This document shows positions 49,812 through 58,788 of a stretch of DNA of 64,000 bases, piece after piece. Below the pieces are notes generated by a model, which saw nothing but the letters and a program-made list of their open reading frames with translations, was not told the origin of the DNA and ran no database searches. The translations under genes were made by a program, and so were the position numbers. The DNA comes from an uncultured Clostridia bacterium. GTDB lineage: Bacteria > Bacillota > Clostridia > TANB77 > CAG-508. Within the stretch, counting starts at the first letter, position 1, and each line of letters starts with the position of its first letter. The DNA lies in the NCBI GenBank assembly GCA_944386755.1, contig CALXCF010000006.1:21520-85519 (forward strand), in the 5' to 3' direction.

Positions 49812-51260
49812 TTGGAAAATAAAAAAACAAACAAAAGAACAAATACAGCGAAAAATAAAGGGAATGTAAAAAACAATAAAAATAGAAATTCAAATAATAC
49901 AAAAAATGCTAAAAACACAAAAAATACAAAAACAAAACAAAAGAAAAAAATGTCAACAAGAAAAAAAATAGTATTGGTACTTTTATTAATTATATTAATC
50001 GCAGGAGGAGTATTCGCATATAAAACCTACAAAAATGGTGGTGGATTAACAGGAATGCTAGCGACAGCAGTAGGACATGATGAAAATACTAAGAAAAATC
50101 TAGGAGAATTTAGATGTTTAGTCTTAGGAATAAGCACAGACGAAGAAGGGGCATTATTAACAGACACAATAATGGTAGCATCATATAATCCAAACACACA
50201 AAAAGCAACACTTCTTTCAATACCACGTGACACTTATACAGGAAATACTCCATCAAGAGCAACAGCATATGAAAAAATCAATTCAGTATATAGTAGACAT
50301 GAAGATCCACAAGATGTTCTAGATGAAGTAAATGAAATAACAGGATTAGATTTAAAGTACTATATAATAATAAAAAATGAAGGATTCATTAAATTAGTAG
50401 ATGCAATTGGAGGAGTAACATTTAATGTACCAATAGATATGGACTATGATGACACATCACAAGACTTACACATCCATTTGAAAGCAGGAGTTCAAGAATT
50501 AGACGGAGATAAAGCAGAACAATTAGTACGTTTTAGACATAATAATGATGGAACTTCATATCCAGAAGAATATGGAGACAATGATACAGGAAGAATGAGA
50601 ACTCAAAGAGAATTTATAATGGCAGTAATTCAGCAAACAGCTAAAGTAGAAAACATATTCAAATTAGGACAAATATTAGAAGTGGCACAAGAAAATGTAT
50701 TAACAAATATTGACTTTAATGTGGCAAAAGATTACATTCCATATGCAGTCGAATTTAGCACAGAAAATTTATTAACAGCAGTATTACCAGGAGAAAACAC
50801 AAATAAAAACTCATCAGGAACATGGATATTTGTACATGATGAAGATGAAACAGCAGCTTTAATACAAGAATTATTTTATGATAGAGATTTAGAACAGCCA
50901 ACTGAAGAAGCTGGAAATACAACTGGTAATGAAACAAATAGTACAGGAAACACAACAGGAAATCAAACAAGCAGTTCAAAAGTAAGTAAAGCAGATATAA
51001 AATTAGAAATACTAGATGGAAGTGGAAACAGTAGAAATCTACAAAAAGTAGTAGATGAATTAGAAAGTGCAGGATATGAAGTATATAGAACAGGAACAAC
51101 AAATTCTACTTCCAAAACAACAATAATTAATAAAAAAGATGCAGCAGACACAATATTAGAAAATATACAAACCATACTTAGAGTCGGAACAATATCAAAT
51201 TCACAATCAAGTTCAAGTAAAGCAGATGTTACAGTAGTAATAGGAAGAGATTATAAATAA
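49812..51260 (+). CDS. LytR-CpsA-Psr family glycopolymer ligase
   Basis: 482 residues from TTG 49812 (8 nt after AGGAG). Lys/Asn-rich cytoplasmic tail, one membrane helix (about 57-75), LCP catalytic domain (CLVLGISTDEEGALLTDTIM, LLSIPRDTY with catalytic Arg, VRFRHNNDG) and a C-terminal LytR_C domain (about 395-480). LCP enzymes attach teichoic acid or capsule polymers to peptidoglycan. Gene end overlaps a GGGGACG palindrome. Confidence 0.93.
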   Translation: MENKKTNKRTNTAKNKGNVKNNKNRNSNNTKNAKNTKNTKTKQKKKMSTRKKIVLVLLLIILIAGGVFAYKTYKNGGGLTGMLATAVGHDENTKKNLGEFRCLVLGISTDEEGALLTDTIMVASYNPNTQKATLLSIPRDTYTGNTPSRATAYEKINSVYSRHEDPQDVLDEVNEITGLDLKYYIIIKNEGFIKLVDAIGGVTFNVPIDMDYDDTSQDLHIHLKAGVQELDGDKAEQLVRFRHNNDGTSYPEEYGDNDTGRMRTQREFIMAVIQQTAKVENIFKLGQILEVAQENVLTNIDFNVAKDYIPYAVEFSTENLLTAVLPGENTNKNSSGTWIFVHDEDETAALIQELFYDRDLEQPTEEAGNTTGNETNSTGNTTGNQTSSSKVSKADIKLEILDGSGNSRNLQKVVDELESAGYEVYRTGTTNSTSKTTIINKKDAADTILENIQTILRVGTISNSQSSSSKADVTVVIGRDYK

Positions 51261-51292
51261 TGTCGCACTGGGGACGCTTCCCATGCGACATT
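51259..51292. repeat. GGGGACG palindromic intergenic repeat, copy 1
   Basis: AATGTCGCA (51259-51267) and TGCGACATT (51284-51292) enclose CTGGGGACGCTTCCCA. It begins in the stop codon of the LCP gene. Same layout as 55862-55929. Confidence 0.7.
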
Positions 51293-51420
51293 CTCTAACA
51301 TTGAAATATTTAAATTCATTAATGTTGATTTTTCCGTATACAAAAAGGTTAATTTACATTGACAAGTGTAATAATTGCGAAGCAATTTTACACATCTGGA
51401 CGTCGAAATCTTTGATTTCG

Positions 51421-52635
51421 CTAACGTCCAATTTTCTTATAAATCAAAAGTAAAGCAACAAAAATCACAGCAATATATATAATAAAAGTAGGAATACGAA
51501 ACTCATCAACATCGTGAGATGCAATCAAATCAGCAGTATATTCAACACCATTAACAGTATATGAAACTTTCCCTAGCATATCTCCTCCATAAATCGGAGC
51601 TTTAATATCATCATTCAAGACAATATTAGGTTCAATATTATCATTATTTTCAGAATTATCCACTAAAGCATTAATATCTTCACTAACCAATAAATCTAAT
51701 TGTTTAGTATCCTTAGTAGCATTTGAAACTTCTATTTGAGTCGCAACGCTATTTTCACTTGCAATAGTTTTCAATGAATAATTATTATATCCATACTCAT
51801 ATAAAGATATAACATCTGCAAATCTTGAATTAGATGAAGGACAACCTAGTACAACATTTATCAATTCAATATCATTGTTATATCCAACACTAACTAAACA
51901 ATCTCCTGCTTGCGTAGTAAAACCAGTTTTACCAACCGTAACATAAGAAGTATAATATTGACTTTCTGGAACTAATAAATAATTAGTAGATGCATATAAA
52001 CGGCTATCATGCATATTAGTTGCAGGAATAGCACAAGAAGCCATACCAGCAAGTTTTCTAAAATCATCATTTTTGATACAATATTGCATCAATTTAGCTA
52101 AATCGTAAGCAGTTGAATAGTGATTTTCATCATGTAATCCATAAGCATTTGTAAAATGTGTGCCAGTTAAGCCAAGCTCATTTGCCTTTGTATTCATCAT
52201 AGAAACAAAGCTATCAATAGAGCCGCCAACATATTCGGCTAGGACATTTGCAGCATCATTTGCAGAATGAGTTAAAAGCATTTCTAGAAGCTGTTCAATA
52301 GTTAATTTCTCACCAACTTGAATATCAGCTATTGAATAACCACTAGGAATAGAAGTAACTGCAGTATGACTTGCAGTTGTTACATCATCTAAATTACCAT
52401 TTTCAAGTGATAAAATAGCAGTCATAATTTTAGTAGTACTTGCAGGATACATTCTTTCATTCTCGTTTTTGCCATACAAAATTTTATTGGTTCTATTATC
52501 CATCAAAATTGCACTACCAGCTGAAACTGTTGGCTCATTGGCTGCATATGTGTTTAAGGTTATTACATTGCAAAATAAAAATGCTAGTGAAAATATTATA
52601 ATAACATATATCTTTTGTAATCTATTTTTAAGCAT
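51421..52635 (-). CDS. dacF: D-alanyl-D-alanine carboxypeptidase (DacF-like)
   Basis: 404 residues: signal peptide (about 8-32), serine peptidase S11 domain with SxxK in ASTTKIM, SxN in HSANDA and KTG in GKTGFT, then a PBP5-type C-terminal domain and a final membrane helix (FIIYIAVIFVALLLIYK). It trims the terminal D-Ala of peptidoglycan stem peptides. A hairpin-rich 130-bp stretch with no clear T-run follows the gene. Confidence 0.93.
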   Translation of the reverse strand: MLKNRLQKIYVIIIFSLAFLFCNVITLNTYAANEPTVSAGSAILMDNRTNKILYGKNENERMYPASTTKIMTAILSLENGNLDDVTTASHTAVTSIPSGYSIADIQVGEKLTIEQLLEMLLTHSANDAANVLAEYVGGSIDSFVSMMNTKANELGLTGTHFTNAYGLHDENHYSTAYDLAKLMQYCIKNDDFRKLAGMASCAIPATNMHDSRLYASTNYLLVPESQYYTSYVTVGKTGFTTQAGDCLVSVGYNNDIELINVVLGCPSSNSRFADVISLYEYGYNNYSLKTIASENSVATQIEVSNATKDTKQLDLLVSEDINALVDNSENNDNIEPNIVLNDDIKAPIYGGDMLGKVSYTVNGVEYTADLIASHDVDEFRIPTFIIYIAVIFVALLLIYKKIGR

Positions 52636-52741
52636 ATTAATATCATTCCTCTCGTAATTCGTAACTTATAATAATATATCGTATTATGTCGAAAATTTCA
52701 ATCAATTTTTAAAAAATAAAAAACAAAAAAGGAAGATGTTT

Positions 52742-53422
52742 ATGAAAAAATTAAATTTAAAACAAAAAAAGATAATAGCAATCATTCTAATTATTTTAGT
52801 AGTAATTGCATATTACTATTTCTATTTAAGAGACACAGCAGAAGAAATAAGTAATCAAGATTTAGAAGTTAATAATACACAAGAAAGTAATCAAACAGAG
52901 AAAGAAAGCAAGGAGACAATTGTAGTACATGTATCTGGAGCAGTAAATATTGAAGGCATTGTAGAGTTAGAAGCAGGAAGCAGAATTGCAAATGCAATTG
53001 AAAAAGCAGGAGGAATTAAAGAAAATGCAGATATGACAAATATAAATTTAGCATATCTGTTAGAAGATGGAATGAAAATACATATACCAACGAAAGAAGA
53101 AACAGAGGCAAATAAAAACAATGAAAACACGCTAACTGAAAGCTATGTTACTTCTTCATCTAGTGGAGTAAGTTCAAAAGAAGATACAAATAGTACACAA
53201 AGTAGTAGTAAATCAACTGCAAGTAGTGTAAAAGTGAATATAAATACAGCCTCACAAGAAGAATTAGATACATTACCAGGTATAGGACCATCAATTGCGT
53301 TAAAAATAATAGATTATAGAGAACAAAATGGCAAGTTTAATAGCATTGAGGAAATTAAAGAGGTTAGAGGGATTGGTGATGCAAAATATGAGAAAATAAA
53401 AGATTCAATTACAATTAAATGA
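52742..53422 (+). CDS. comEA: competence DNA-binding protein ComEA
   Basis: 226 residues: N-terminal membrane helix (about 10-27), SLBB domain (VVHVSGAVNIEGIVEL, about 60-115), a Ser/Thr linker, and a C-terminal helix-hairpin-helix pair (VNINTASQEELDTLPGIGP, about 165-226). It binds incoming DNA outside the membrane. comEC is not in the window. ATG 52742 chosen by RBS spacing. Confidence 0.92.
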   Translation: MKKLNLKQKKIIAIILIILVVIAYYYFYLRDTAEEISNQDLEVNNTQESNQTEKESKETIVVHVSGAVNIEGIVELEAGSRIANAIEKAGGIKENADMTNINLAYLLEDGMKIHIPTKEETEANKNNENTLTESYVTSSSSGVSSKEDTNSTQSSSKSTASSVKVNINTASQEELDTLPGIGPSIALKIIDYREQNGKFNSIEEIKEVRGIGDAKYEKIKDSITIK

Positions 53423-53429
53423 AAAATAC

Positions 53430-53475
53430 TTGACAAATTCCACAATACATATTAAAATGTTAGCGAAGGCTAACA
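53430..53475 (+). promoter_or_regulatory. promoter with DtxR-type iron-box-like operator
   Basis: TTGACA (53430-53435), 17 bp, TAAAAT (53453-53458), overlapped downstream by the palindrome TGTTAGCGAAGGCTAACA (53458-53475). The half-site TTAGC...GCTAA resembles operators of DtxR/IdeR regulators, so the downstream gene probably represses itself. Confidence 0.75.
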
Positions 53476-53531
53476 AAAACAAACAATTATTAAGACCAAA
53501 TAAAAATTATGCCTTAGGAAGGAAAATAATT

Positions 53532-54017
53532 ATGAAACTAACCAACTCCCAAGAAGAATATTTGAAAACCATATATTTATTAGAAAAAAACCAACAAAAA
53601 GTGCGAGTAACAGACATTGCACAAAAAATGAATATAACAAAACCAAGTGTAAACAAAGCACTTAGAATATTAAAAGATTTAAAACTAATTAATTATGAAG
53701 TATATGGAAATATAGAGCTAACAAAAGAAGGTAGGCAAAATGCAAAAGAAATAATAAAAAAACAAGACACACTAGAAATATTTTTAATAGGAATATTAGA
53801 AATAGAAAAGAAACAAGCAGAAGAAGAAGCAAAAGCAATAAAACATGCAATGTCAAAAGAAAGCATAGAAAAATTAGACAACTACATTACCAAAATATTG
53901 GACTTAGGAGATTTAAAATGCGGATATGATATGAATAACGAAAAATGTAGGAGTTGCATCAAAATAACCGCAAGGGAAAGGCTAAAAAAAGCTAAAGGCA
54001 GCGACATTAAAATGTAG
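53532..54017 (+). CDS. DtxR/MntR-family metal-dependent regulator
   Basis: 161 residues from ATG 53532 (AAGGAAGG site upstream). N-terminal winged helix (residues 1-60; NSQEEYLKTIYLLEKNQQ, VRVTDIAQKMNITKPSVNKAL) and a helical dimerisation domain with metal-ligand-like His/Glu/Cys. The C-terminus has CGYDMNNEKCRSC instead of an SH3 domain. It precedes sufC, suggesting iron or Fe-S control of that operon. Confidence 0.87.
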   Translation: MKLTNSQEEYLKTIYLLEKNQQKVRVTDIAQKMNITKPSVNKALRILKDLKLINYEVYGNIELTKEGRQNAKEIIKKQDTLEIFLIGILEIEKKQAEEEAKAIKHAMSKESIEKLDNYITKILDLGDLKCGYDMNNEKCRSCIKITARERLKKAKGSDIKM

Positions 54018-54130
54018 ATAAAATATAAGAATATTAGGATAAAAAAACCAATGCAATCCACCAAAATATAGTAAAAGAAGTAGGATACGGTTAAAGAATA
54101 ATTACAAATTAAGAAAGGAATGTGAGAAAA

Positions 54131-54847
54131 ATGCTATTAGAATTACAAGATATATGTTTTGAAAGAGATAACAAAAAAATATTAAAAAATATAAACTTAG
54201 AACTAGACATAGAAAAATTTATTGCAATAACAGGACCAAATGGATCTGGAAAATCAACATTAGTAAAAATCATAATGGGAATTGAAAAACCAGATTCAGG
54301 AAAAATCATATTTGAAGGAAAAGATATAACAAATTTACCAATAAATGAAAGAGCAAAATTAGGAATTGGATTTGCATTTCAACAACCAGTAAAATTTAAA
54401 GGAATAACAGTTTATGATTTATTAAAAATGGCAGCAGGAAAGAAAATAACAAAAAAAGAAGCATGTGATGTTTTATCAAAAGTAGGGTTATGTGCTAAAG
54501 AATATGTTGATAGAGAAGTCAATGGCTCATTGTCAGGCGGAGAATTAAAAAGAATAGAAATTGCAACAGTAGTATTAAGAGAATCAAAATTAACAATTTT
54601 TGATGAACCAGAAGCAGGAATAGATTTATGGAGTTTCAATAACTTAATAGAAGTATTTGAAAATATGAGAGAACTAATAAAAGGAACTACATTAATAATT
54701 TCACATCAAGAAAGAATATTAAATATCGCAGATGAAGTAATACTTCTAAAATCAGGACAAATTGTAGATAGAGGAACTAGTAAAGACATACTAGAAAAAG
54801 AAATGGTAAATAAGAAGTGTTGCAAGGCAAATAAGTGCAAGGCATAA
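54131..54847 (+). CDS. sufC: Fe-S cluster assembly ATPase SufC
   Basis: 238 residues from ATG 54131 (10 nt after AAGGAA; a GTG at 54122 is too close). ABC ATPase with Walker A GPNGSGKST, Q-loop FQQPVKFKGI, signature LSGGELKR, D-loop FDEPEAGID and H-loop ISHQER. The FQQP and PEAGID variants are typical of SufC. Ends in a Cys-rich tail (KKCCKANKCKA). Confidence 0.92.
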   Translation: MLLELQDICFERDNKKILKNINLELDIEKFIAITGPNGSGKSTLVKIIMGIEKPDSGKIIFEGKDITNLPINERAKLGIGFAFQQPVKFKGITVYDLLKMAAGKKITKKEACDVLSKVGLCAKEYVDREVNGSLSGGELKRIEIATVVLRESKLTIFDEPEAGIDLWSFNNLIEVFENMRELIKGTTLIISHQERILNIADEVILLKSGQIVDRGTSKDILEKEMVNKKCCKANKCKA

Positions 54848-54854
54848 AATTTAA

Positions 54855-54907
54855 TGGGGATTAGAGTGTCCCTATTGCACTATAAAGTGCAGATGAGGCC
54901 GTCCCCA
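54855..54907. repeat. GGGGACG-family intergenic repeat, copy 2
   Basis: TGGGGA (54855-54860) and TCCCCA (54902-54907) enclose an inner hairpin TTGCAC/GTGCA. It fills the gap between sufC and the SufB/D gene. Confidence 0.6.
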
Positions 54908-54933
54908 ATGCACCAAAAGAAAGGAGAACAGAT

Positions 54934-55863
54934 ATGAGTGAAAAAATCAATGATATAGATAAGGACTTATTAAATGAAATATCAGATGTAGAAAATATAC
55001 CAAATGGAGCATATAATATAAGAAAAAATGGACAAGGAATAGAAAGAAAAGTAACAGACAATGTCAACATAGTAACTAAAACAGACAAACCAGGAATAGA
55101 TATATATGTAAAAGAAAACACAAAATTCGAATTTATACATATTCCAGTAATAATAACAGAAAGTGGATTAACAGACGTTGTATATAATGATTTTTATATA
55201 GGAAAAAATGCAAATGTCATAATAGTTGCAGGATGCGGAATCCACAATGACCATCACAAAGATTCACAACATGATGGGATACATAGATTTTTCTTAGAAG
55301 AAGGAGCAAAAGTAAAATACATTGAAAAACACTATGGAGAAGGAAATGGTGACGGAAAGAAAATCTTAAATCCTGTAACAGAGGTATATTTAAAAGCAGG
55401 AAGTAGCATGGAAATGGAAAGCACACAAATTAAAGGAGTAGATTCAACAATAAGAGAAACAAAAGGAATCTTAGAAGAAAACACAAACTTTGTAGTAACA
55501 GAAAAAATCATGACACATGGAGAACAATTTGCAAAAACAATATTTGATGTAGAATTAAATGGAGAGAATTCAAGTGCACATGTAACATCTAGGTCAGTTG
55601 CAACAGATAACTCAAAACAATATTTTATCTCTAAAATATATGGAAATGCAAAATCATTCTCACATAGTGAATGTGATGCAATAATAAAAGACAATGCAAT
55701 TGTTACAGCAACACCAGAAGTAACAGCAAACAATGTTGATGCAAATTTAATACATGAAGCAGCAATTGGAAAAATTGCAGGAGAGCAAATTACAAAATTA
55801 ATGACTTTAGGATTTTCAGAAGAAGAAGCAGAACAAGAAATAATAAATGGATTTTTAAAATAA
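54934..55863 (+). CDS. sufB: SufB/SufD-type Fe-S scaffold protein
   Basis: 309 residues with a SufB/D beta-helix core (HDGIHRFFLEEGAKVKYIEKHY, ENSSAHVTSRSVATDN, HSECDAIIKDNAIVTATPE) and the C-terminal IGKIAGEQITKLMTLGFSEEEAEQEIINGFL. With SufC alone it makes a minimal two-gene system as in archaea and some anaerobes; no SufS, SufU or SufD is next to it. Conserved His and Cys remain for cluster binding. Confidence 0.88.
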   Translation: MSEKINDIDKDLLNEISDVENIPNGAYNIRKNGQGIERKVTDNVNIVTKTDKPGIDIYVKENTKFEFIHIPVIITESGLTDVVYNDFYIGKNANVIIVAGCGIHNDHHKDSQHDGIHRFFLEEGAKVKYIEKHYGEGNGDGKKILNPVTEVYLKAGSSMEMESTQIKGVDSTIRETKGILEENTNFVVTEKIMTHGEQFAKTIFDVELNGENSSAHVTSRSVATDNSKQYFISKIYGNAKSFSHSECDAIIKDNAIVTATPEVTANNVDANLIHEAAIGKIAGEQITKLMTLGFSEEEAEQEIINGFLK

Positions 55864-55929
55864 TGTCCATTTGGGGACGTTTCCGTTTGGACATTTTTGT
55901 CCAAAAAGAAACGTCCCTGAATGGACATT
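55862..55929. repeat. GGGGACG palindromic intergenic repeat, copy 3
   Basis: A 22-bp inverted repeat with two mismatches (55862-55883 with 55908-55929), containing TTGGGGACGTTTC and an inner TTTGGAC/GTCCAAA hairpin. It starts inside the stop codon of the SufB/D gene, as copy 1 does for LCP. MITE- or REP-like. Confidence 0.75.
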
Positions 55930-55970
55930 TTCGAAAAAATGTGAGATAATCTGTTTAGAGGTGGTTTGTT

Positions 55971-56996
55971 TTGGAAAAAGGAAAACATGCAATGGATAAG
56001 AAGGAACAAATAAAACAGAGAGCAAAAAAACAAATAGCACAAAGATTAATAATACTTGTAATATGTTTAATCTGTATAGTAATTATAATACAAACACAAA
56101 ATGAAAATAGAGAAGTAAGTGCAAGTCAAGATAAAAGTGTAGAACAGCAAGAAGCGGAAAATCAAGAGCAAGAAGAAAATGAAGGAAGCAATACAGATAG
56201 TAGTGAGAAATCAGAAACTGAAGTTGAAGAAGAACCAGTAACTCCAACAGAAGATGAAGAAATAAAAACTTTAATAACAGAAATAAAAACAGCAAATAAC
56301 CTAACAGCTGATAATTTTGCATTTTTCTACTATAATCCTCAAACTCAAAAATATTATTTTGATAACCAAGACAAATATTTTAAAGGTGCAAGTACAGTAA
56401 AAGTACCTGTTGCAATGATATATTATGACAAAATAAGAAATGGAGAATTAACAGAAGAAAGCACTTTACAATATACAAGTGATGATTATGAAGCAGGAGG
56501 AGGAACAACTGCATCAACATATAATGTGGGAAATTATATTCCAATTAGTTTTTTACTTGAACAAAGTATAATAAATAGTGATAATACAGCAGTAAATATA
56601 TTAATAGATGGAATTGGATACAGAAAATCTAGAGAATTAATGGCTCAATATTCTGATGAGGAATTTATAGATGATTTTTATACATCAAACTTAACAAAAG
56701 CATCATTTGGATTTGATATAATAAACCACATATATCAAAATCAAGAAAACTATCAAGAATTGATAGGCTATATGAAACAATCATCATTTGGTGAATATTT
56801 AAAGAAATATATAACAGAATATGATGTGGCCCATAAATATGGAAGTTATGCAGGTAATGTACATGATTATGGAATTGTATTTGCAGATAGTCCATATTTG
56901 ATAGGGGTATATACACAAAATGTACCAAATGCAGATGAATTAATTGCAAATATAAGTAGACAAGTACTTGATATAAAAATAGATAAAAATGAATAA
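55971..56996 (+). CDS. membrane-anchored class A beta-lactamase-like serine hydrolase
   Basis: 341 residues: membrane helix (about 25-42), acidic Gln/Glu linker, then a beta-lactamase fold with SxxK in ASTVKVPV, SDN in NSDNTAV and KYG in HKYGSY (in place of KTG). TTG start 6-7 nt after AGAGGTGG. May be a wall-modifying hydrolase or a resistance enzyme; the missing T in KTG makes penicillin hydrolysis uncertain. Confidence 0.83.
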   Translation: MEKGKHAMDKKEQIKQRAKKQIAQRLIILVICLICIVIIIQTQNENREVSASQDKSVEQQEAENQEQEENEGSNTDSSEKSETEVEEEPVTPTEDEEIKTLITEIKTANNLTADNFAFFYYNPQTQKYYFDNQDKYFKGASTVKVPVAMIYYDKIRNGELTEESTLQYTSDDYEAGGGTTASTYNVGNYIPISFLLEQSIINSDNTAVNILIDGIGYRKSRELMAQYSDEEFIDDFYTSNLTKASFGFDIINHIYQNQENYQELIGYMKQSSFGEYLKKYITEYDVAHKYGSYAGNVHDYGIVFADSPYLIGVYTQNVPNADELIANISRQVLDIKIDKNE

Positions 56997-57118
56997 AATA
57001 GGAATAAATATAATTGGTTAAGAATATAATATAAATAGAAAATATATACTAATCTGTTGTTTCAACAGAATTTTGAATGCACGAACAACACAAAATCCGT
57101 TTAAATTAACTAAAAGTG

Positions 57119-57148
57119 TTGACAAACAAATACAAATAGGTGTATAAT
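57119..57148 (+). promoter_or_regulatory. promoter of tRNA-fMet
   Basis: TTGACA (57119-57124), 18 bp, TATAAT (57143-57148). Confidence 0.85.
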
Positions 57149-57165
57149 AAATACTGTCGAAACAT

Positions 57166-57241
57166 CGCGGGGTGGAGCAGTTGGCAGCTCGCAGGGCTCA
57201 TAACCCTGAGGTCGAAGGTTCGAGTCCTTCCCCCGCAACCA
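57166..57241 (+). tRNA. initiator tRNA-fMet(CAU)
   Basis: 76 nt with encoded CCA. Anticodon loop CTCATAA; the unpaired C1-A72 and three G-C pairs at the base of the anticodon stem (CAGGG/CCCTG) mark it as the initiator. Confidence 0.96.
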
Positions 57242-57247
57242 ATTCAA

Positions 57248-57283
57248 GCACTTACCACTAGTTGGTCAAGTGCATTTTTTTTA
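57248..57283 (+). terminator. terminator of tRNA-fMet
   Basis: GCACTTACCA (57248-57257) pairs with TGGTCAAGTGC (57263-57273; one bulge), then TTTTTTTT. Confidence 0.85.
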
Positions 57284-57366
57284 CAAAAGAAAAATTATGT
57301 CAGAAGTAAAAATTACAAAAAAATATGATATAATCAGGAAAAATAAAAAAAGAGAGAGTAAAAATA

Positions 57367-57606
57367 ATGAAAAAATATGAGAATAAAACTAACGTAATAG
57401 GGGAACTAATAAAAAAGAAAAGAGAAGAAAAGGGACTATCAAAAGCAGCACTATCCAGAAAATTAGAACTTCATGCTGTATATATAAGTCCAACAGCATT
57501 AAATAAGATGGAAACAAATAGAATGATTATAAAAGACTTTGAATTAATAGGATTAACCAAAGTTTTGCAAATAGATTATGCAGATTTGCAAAACACAATC
57601 GAATAA
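57367..57606 (+). CDS. XRE-family helix-turn-helix protein
   Basis: 79 residues, single domain (IGELIKKKREEKGLSKAALSRKLE, VYISPTALNKMETNR). ATG after GAGAGAG. Unlinked regulator; target unknown. Confidence 0.82.
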   Translation: MKKYENKTNVIGELIKKKREEKGLSKAALSRKLELHAVYISPTALNKMETNRMIIKDFELIGLTKVLQIDYADLQNTIE

Positions 57607-57748
57607 ATCCAAATTAATTTCATATAAAATAATATTTAGATATTAACTAAAATATAATATTATGGTATAATAATAACACTTATTATACAGTATAAATACT
57701 AACATTATAAAAATAAGTGTAATAAAAATGTAAAAGGAGGAAAATAAA

Positions 57749-58057
57749 ATGGAAATTATAAAAGTAAACAGTCAAAATTTTGAAGAAGAGGTTATAAAAA
57801 GCGAAAAACCAGTACTAATTGATTTTTATGCAGATTGGTGTGGACCATGCAAAATGCTATCACCAATTATAGATGAAATTGCAGAAGAAAACTCTGACAT
57901 AAAAGTAGTAAAAGTAAATGTAGATGATTCACAAGATTTAGCAATGAAATACCAAGTAATGTCAATACCTACATTAGTCGTTATCAAAAATGGAGAAGAA
58001 GTTAATCGTTCAGTAGGTCTAATAGATAAATCACAAGTTGTAAACTTAATAAAATAA
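57749..58057 (+). CDS. trxA: thioredoxin
   Basis: 102 residues with the active site WCGPC (residues 29-33) and cis-Pro in MSIPTLV. Reduces cytoplasmic disulfides. AAAGGAGG site; perfect 14-bp terminator downstream. No thioredoxin reductase next to it. Confidence 0.96.
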   Translation: MEIIKVNSQNFEEEVIKSEKPVLIDFYADWCGPCKMLSPIIDEIAEENSDIKVVKVNVDDSQDLAMKYQVMSIPTLVVIKNGEEVNRSVGLIDKSQVVNLIK

Positions 58058-58108
58058 GTTTAGTTCTAAGACGCGAATCTGATTAAAAAAGATTAGCAAG
58101 GAAAAATA

Positions 58109-58154
58109 AAAATCCAGTAATCACAAAGCCTTAGCCTTTAGATTACTGGATTTT
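58109..58154. terminator. bidirectional terminator
   Basis: Perfect 14-bp inverted repeat AAAATCCAGTAATC/GATTACTGGATTTT (58109-58122, 58141-58154) between convergent genes. Confidence 0.85.
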
Positions 58155-58191
58155 AACATAGCAAAAACCGTAATTATTTTTGAGCTGAATT

Positions 58192-58728
58192 TTAAACATT
58201 ATAATTATACTCTATACTAGTAATAGTATCATTCTCAACAATAAATCTCAATTGAGTAAGACCTTTAGAATAAGTATATTGAGTATCCAATTGCTCATAT
58301 CCATCACCATAAACCTCTAACATTGAAGAAAGACTGTCACCAATCTTAACACCTTCAGTAGTAGAAACTTGGTCATTCAAAAAATAAATAGATAAAACCT
58401 TGTCTGTTCCGTTATCTGGATAAGTATGAACTTCATAATTATCAAAAGTATAAATCTTGTCCATACCATCAAAAGCACAACTTTGAACTTCATAATAGTC
58501 ATTTGGTTCACCTAAATCCAAAGAAGAATACTCAACACCTAAAGTCAATTTCTTACCATTATCATCAAATACATAAACATCCTCAGTACTTTCAGCTTCT
58601 TGAGATGCATCCTTATTATCCTCAACAACTGCAGTAGGCTCTGATGATTGTCTATTTAGAAAAACAACACCAACTACAACTAAAGCGATAACAACAATAA
58701 CTGCTAGCACAACTCCAAATTTTTTCAT
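58192..58728 (-). CDS. membrane-anchored extracellular protein of unknown function
   Basis: 178 residues: membrane helix (about 5-25), acidic linker and an extracellular beta-rich domain (LDLGEPNDYYEVQSCAFDG, IEYNYNV). Last gene of the leftward envelope cluster, 60 bp after the SGNH gene. No family recognised. Confidence 0.75.
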   Translation of the reverse strand: MKKFGVVLAVIVVIALVVVGVVFLNRQSSEPTAVVEDNKDASQEAESTEDVYVFDDNGKKLTLGVEYSSLDLGEPNDYYEVQSCAFDGMDKIYTFDNYEVHTYPDNGTDKVLSIYFLNDQVSTTEGVKIGDSLSSMLEVYGDGYEQLDTQYTYSKGLTQLRFIVENDTITSIEYNYNV

Positions 58729-58788
58729 AATATAAAAACCCCTTTCTTCTAATAAAATATAAAAATTAAACTTAAAAACTTAATAAAA

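Noticed and set aside
57140-57328. A 62-codon frame across tRNA-fMet
   Set aside because: It runs through the tRNA and its terminator and is not a protein gene.
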